This document shows positions 61,415-64,000 of a DNA stretch of 64,000 nt, in pieces. Below the pieces are notes generated by a model. That model was not told the DNA's origin. It searched no databases and saw only the letters and a list, made by a program, of their open reading frames with translations. The DNA comes from Nocardia flavorosea NBRC 108225 (GTDB taxonomy: Bacteria; Actinomycetota; Actinomycetes; Mycobacteriales; Mycobacteriaceae), in contig NZ_BDCG01000002.1 in NCBI RefSeq assembly GCF_001613385.1, positions 558,001 through 622,000 of the forward strand. Reading direction: 5' to 3'. A program made the position numbers and the translations under genes. Position 1 is the stretch's first letter. Each line of letters begins with the position of its first letter.

Positions 61415-61729
61415 CTTTCCCTTGTACCCGTTCTCGCGGCGTAACAACGTCTCGGACAGTTTCCAGTTCCCCTGCGCGGGAATCGACTCCGTTACGGATG
61501 GCTGTTGTCGAGCCGCCCGCCGGCCCCCGGCACCGCCGGGCCGCCGTGGTCCGGCCAGCCCAGGTGTGCGGGCACCGGGGCGGCATCGGCGGGTCCGTGC
61601 GCGCGGGCCGGGTGCCACCCGGTAGAAAAGAACGGAGGCAGTCAGCCGTGCTCGCGAGCGAACCGCACCTGTTCGCGGACGCGGTGCGACCGGCCGGAAA
61701 ACACAACTGTCGAGCGAAAGAGCAGGTTC
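61415..61729. other. Divergent intergenic region, no gene seen
   Basis: About 315 bp between the Ag85-like gene and gnd. It should hold both promoters. An in-frame extension of gnd reaches 61505 but resembles no dehydrogenase. I see no small gene, hairpin or clear operator. Confidence 0.6.
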
Positions 61730-63175
61730 ATGGCGTCCTCCACAGCGCGTGCCCAGATCGGGGTCACCGGCCTGGCGGTGATGGGCAGCAATATCGCCCG
61801 TAACTTCGCCAAGCACGGCTACACCGTGGCCCTGCACAATCGCAGCGTCGCCAAAACCGATGCCCTGCTGGCCGCGCACAGCGGCGACGGTGAGTTCATC
61901 CGTACCGAAACCGTCACCGAGTTCGTCGCAGCGCTGGAGAAACCGCGCCGCGTGCTCATCATGGTGAAGGCCGGGGATGCCACCGATGCGGTGATCGAAG
62001 AGCTCGCCGCGGCCATGGAGCCCGGCGATATCATCATCGACGGCGGCAACGCCCTCTACACCGATACCATCCGCCGGGAAGCGGCGCTGCGCGAGCGCGG
62101 CCTGAACTTCGTCGGCGCCGGTATTTCCGGTGGTGAGGAAGGCGCCCTCAACGGGCCCTCCATCATGCCCGGCGGTCCGGTCGAATCCTATGAATCGCTG
62201 GGTCCGCTGCTGGAGTCGATCGCCGCGCAGGTCGACGGCACGCCGTGCTGCACCCATATCGGTCCCGACGGTTCCGGGCACTTCGTGAAGATGGTGCACA
62301 ACGGTATCGAGTACGCGGATATGCAGCTGATCGGCGAGGCCTATCACCTGTTCCGCGCCGCCTTGGACCTGGATCCGAAGCAGATCGCCGATATCTTCAC
62401 CCAGTGGAACTCCGGCGATCTGGAGAGCTACCTGGTGGAGATCACCGCCGAGGTCCTCGGGCGGGTGGATGCGAAAACAGGTAAACCCCTGGTCGATGTG
62501 ATCGTCGATGCCGCGGAGCAGAAGGGGACCGGACGCTGGACAGTGAAATCGGCGCTCGATCTCGGTATCCCGGTGACCGGTATCGCCGAGGCGGTGTTCG
62601 CCCGGGCACTGTCGGGGTCGCGGGCCCAGCGCGCCGCCGCCAAAGATCTGGCCGCGGGCGAACTCGCCGCCAAACCGGCCGATATCGCACAGTTCACCGA
62701 GGATATCCGGCAGGCCCTGTACGCCTCCAAGGTCGTCGCCTACGCCCAGGGCTTCGATCAGATCGCCGCGGGGAGCGCCGAGTACGGCTGGGATCTGAAG
62801 CCCGGCGATATGGCCACCATCTGGCGTGGCGGCTGCATCATCCGCGCCCGCTTCCTGAACCGCATCAAGGAGGCCTACGAAACCGATCCGGCGCTGCCGA
62901 GCCTGATCCTGGCCCCCTATTTCCGCAGCGCGATCGAAACCGCGATCGACAGCTGGCGCCGCGTGGTCGCCACCGCGACCCTGCTGGGTATCCCGGTACC
63001 GGCGTTCGCGTCCTCGCTGTCGTACTACGACGCCCTGCGCGCGCAGCGGCTGCCGGCCGCGCTCACCCAGGCGCAGCGTGATTTCTTCGGCGCGCACACC
63101 TATGAGCGGGTTGACGCCGAAGGTAAGTACCACACGCTGTGGAGTGAAGACCGGTCCGAAGTCCGGACCGGCTGA
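61730..63175 (+). CDS. gnd: 6-phosphogluconate dehydrogenase, decarboxylating
   Basis: Gnd oxidises 6-phosphogluconate to ribulose 5-phosphate, CO2 and NADPH in the pentose-phosphate pathway. The 481-residue length is that of the long, NADP-type enzyme. The Rossmann motif is GLAVMGSNIARNFAKHGYTV, the substrate signature is GISGGEEGALNGPSIMPGG, and catalytic Lys/His/Asn are in KMVHNGIEYADMQLIGEAYH. The C-terminal helical domain (SLSYYDALRAQRLPAALTQA) is complete. The ATG at 61730 follows AGCAGG. A strong hairpin follows the stop. Confidence 0.96.
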   Translation: MASSTARAQIGVTGLAVMGSNIARNFAKHGYTVALHNRSVAKTDALLAAHSGDGEFIRTETVTEFVAALEKPRRVLIMVKAGDATDAVIEELAAAMEPGDIIIDGGNALYTDTIRREAALRERGLNFVGAGISGGEEGALNGPSIMPGGPVESYESLGPLLESIAAQVDGTPCCTHIGPDGSGHFVKMVHNGIEYADMQLIGEAYHLFRAALDLDPKQIADIFTQWNSGDLESYLVEITAEVLGRVDAKTGKPLVDVIVDAAEQKGTGRWTVKSALDLGIPVTGIAEAVFARALSGSRAQRAAAKDLAAGELAAKPADIAQFTEDIRQALYASKVVAYAQGFDQIAAGSAEYGWDLKPGDMATIWRGGCIIRARFLNRIKEAYETDPALPSLILAPYFRSAIETAIDSWRRVVATATLLGIPVPAFASSLSYYDALRAQRLPAALTQAQRDFFGAHTYERVDAEGKYHTLWSEDRSEVRTG

Positions 63176-63181
63176 GTACCA

Positions 63182-63211
63182 GGTGCCGGGCGGATCGGTC
63201 CGCCCGGCACC
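63182..63211 (+). terminator. Strong terminator after gnd
   Basis: GGTGCCGGGCGG (63182-63193) and CCGCCCGGCACC (63200-63211) form a perfect 12-bp stem with loop ATCGGT, 6 bp past the gnd stop. Confidence 0.85.
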
Positions 63212-63228
63212 ACCCCACCCTTGACTCC

Positions 63229-63240
63229 GGTCATATGACC
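63229..63240. promoter_or_regulatory. Perfect 12-bp palindrome, possible operator
   Basis: GGTCATATGACC lies 15 bp before the amidohydrolase GTG, next to TTGACT (63221), in an AT-rich pocket. It suits a GntR- or TetR-type dimer. No regulator gene is within view. Confidence 0.4.
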
Positions 63241-63255
63241 AGTTGCAATGGGCGT

Positions 63256-64000
63256 GTGAGCTACGACACGATCATCCACGGTGGCCGCTGGTTCGACGGC
63301 ACCGGAGCGCCCTCGGCGATCCGGCATCTGGGTTTACGCGGCGACCGGGTCGTGGCCGTATCCGAGACCCCGCTCGACGACACCGGATGCCCGGAGGTGG
63401 TGGACGCCCGCGGAAAATGGGTGCTGCCCGGGATGATCGATATTCATACCCATTACGACATCGAAGTGCTGAAGACGCCGGCACTGTCGGAATCGGTGCG
63501 GCACGGCATCACCACGGTGCTGCTCGGTTCGTGTTCACTGTCGACCGTTCATATCGATCCCACCGGGGCCGGCGATATCTTCGGCCGGGTAGAGGCCATC
63601 CCCCGCCACCACGTGATCGACACCCTCGACGACACCAAGACCTGGAATTCGGCAGGCGAATACATCACCGCACTCGAACGGCTGCCGTTGGGCCCGAATA
63701 TCGCCGCGATGCTGGGCCATTCCGATATCCGCGCTGCCCGGATGGGCCTGGACCGGGCCACTCGTAAAGAGGTGCGGCCCACCCGTGCGGAGCTCGCGGA
63801 TATGGAAGCCGCACTGAGTGCGGCGCTCGACGCCGGGTTCGTCGGGATGTCGGCGCAGCAACTGCTGTTCGACAAGGTCGACGGCGAGACCTGTCGCTCC
63901 CGTACCCTGCCGTCGACCTACGCCAAGGCCCGGGAACGCCGGCGGCTCAACGCGATCCTGCGCCGGCGCGGGCGCGTCCTGCAGGGTGGTCCGGATATCA
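63256..64000 (+). CDS. Amidohydrolase of the D-aminoacylase group, 3' end outside window
   Basis: The first 248 codons of a metal-dependent amidohydrolase. It starts VSYDTIIHGGRWFDGTGAPS, and the metal-site motif DIHTHYDIEVLKTPALSESV (HxH) follows VLPGM. The HGITTVLLGSCSLS segment and PRHHVIDTLDDTKTWNSAGE are those of N-acyl-D-amino-acid deacylases. It is therefore expected to remove acyl groups from D-amino acids, or a related amide. GTG 63256 is the only in-frame start near the signature. It is 80 bp beyond the gnd stop, after a strong terminator, and is likely a separate unit. Confidence 0.87.
   Translation, partial: MSYDTIIHGGRWFDGTGAPSAIRHLGLRGDRVVAVSETPLDDTGCPEVVDARGKWVLPGMIDIHTHYDIEVLKTPALSESVRHGITTVLLGSCSLSTVHIDPTGAGDIFGRVEAIPRHHVIDTLDDTKTWNSAGEYITALERLPLGPNIAAMLGHSDIRAARMGLDRATRKEVRPTRAELADMEAALSAALDAGFVGMSAQQLLFDKVDGETCRSRTLPSTYAKARERRRLNAILRRRGRVLQGGPDI

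Noticed and set aside
61415..63133. Minus-strand extension of the second Ag85-like gene across gnd
   Set aside because: The true signal peptide begins near 61414; upstream reading is the shadow of gnd.

Overview
The window is high-GC actinobacterial DNA, most likely from Nocardia or a close mycolic-acid-containing relative. Supporting signs are a mycothiol ligase gene (mshC), an Lsr2 nucleoid protein, two antigen-85-type mycolyltransferases, a mycocerosate-synthase-like polyketide synthase next to a PapA-like acyltransferase, an MTB12-like lipoprotein, an MMPL transporter, and gene order shared with the Rv2130c-Rv2141c block of Mycobacterium tuberculosis (mshC, Rv2133c-Rv2135c, uppP, Rv2137c, lppL, pyrD, Rv2140c, Rv2141c). 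No rRNA, tRNA, CRISPR array, IS element or integrase was seen.

Layout. 1-10.9 kb is mixed accessory metabolism: a truncated GT4 glycosyltransferase, an F420-type oxidoreductase and a CMD protein on the minus strand; a plus-strand operon of ferredoxin, NTF2-like protein, an unknown 416-aa protein and an acyl-CoA synthetase; a WYL regulator divergent from a DinB/VOC pair; a methyltransferase; two TetR genes. 11.2-15.9 kb is the conserved mshC-SCO1664-DUF3090-phosphatase-uppP group. 16.3-23.3 kb, which splits that conserved block, holds an aldo/keto reductase, a heme ABC transporter (hmuTUV) with an IdeR-type iron box, and an MMPL exporter. 23.3-26.7 kb returns to the conserved block (lppL, DUF5703, pyrD). 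27.5-31.9 kb is a second insertion: a PfkB-like protein without the catalytic motif, a RibA-like GTP cyclohydrolase II, and a FadD15-type acyl-CoA synthetase. 31.9-33.8 kb closes the block (YbhB-type protein, M20 peptidase). 34-47 kb is regulators, paired DUF574 methyltransferases, Lsr2, an epoxide-hydrolase-like enzyme, a MarR/MFS pair, a lipoprotein lipase, small membrane proteins and an Ag85-like esterase. 47.5-57.5 kb is a lipid-type locus with a fully reducing type I PKS, a 14-helix MFS exporter and a PapA-like condensation protein, followed by a convergent FtsX-type permease without its ATPase. 60-64 kb has a zinc-ribbon protein, a second Ag85-like esterase, gnd and a truncated amidohydrolase.

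The most unusual structure is a family of about nine short, diverged, in-frame repeats of roughly 60-70 bp, confined to 16.1-22.5 kb. In protein they read like ESGPEAAAERNHGG. They form the N-terminus of HmuT, a 67-codon ORF bridging hmuT and hmuU with ATGA overlaps at both ends, a triple repeat extending HmuV, an insertion inside a loop of the MMPL protein, and two opposite-strand units upstream of the aldo/keto reductase. The repeats therefore entered coding DNA repeatedly without breaking frame. Other points of interest are three enzyme-like proteins whose key residues or partners are missing (aldo/keto reductase, PfkB protein, orphan FtsX permease) and a 245-residue low-complexity tail after the PKS carrier domain.
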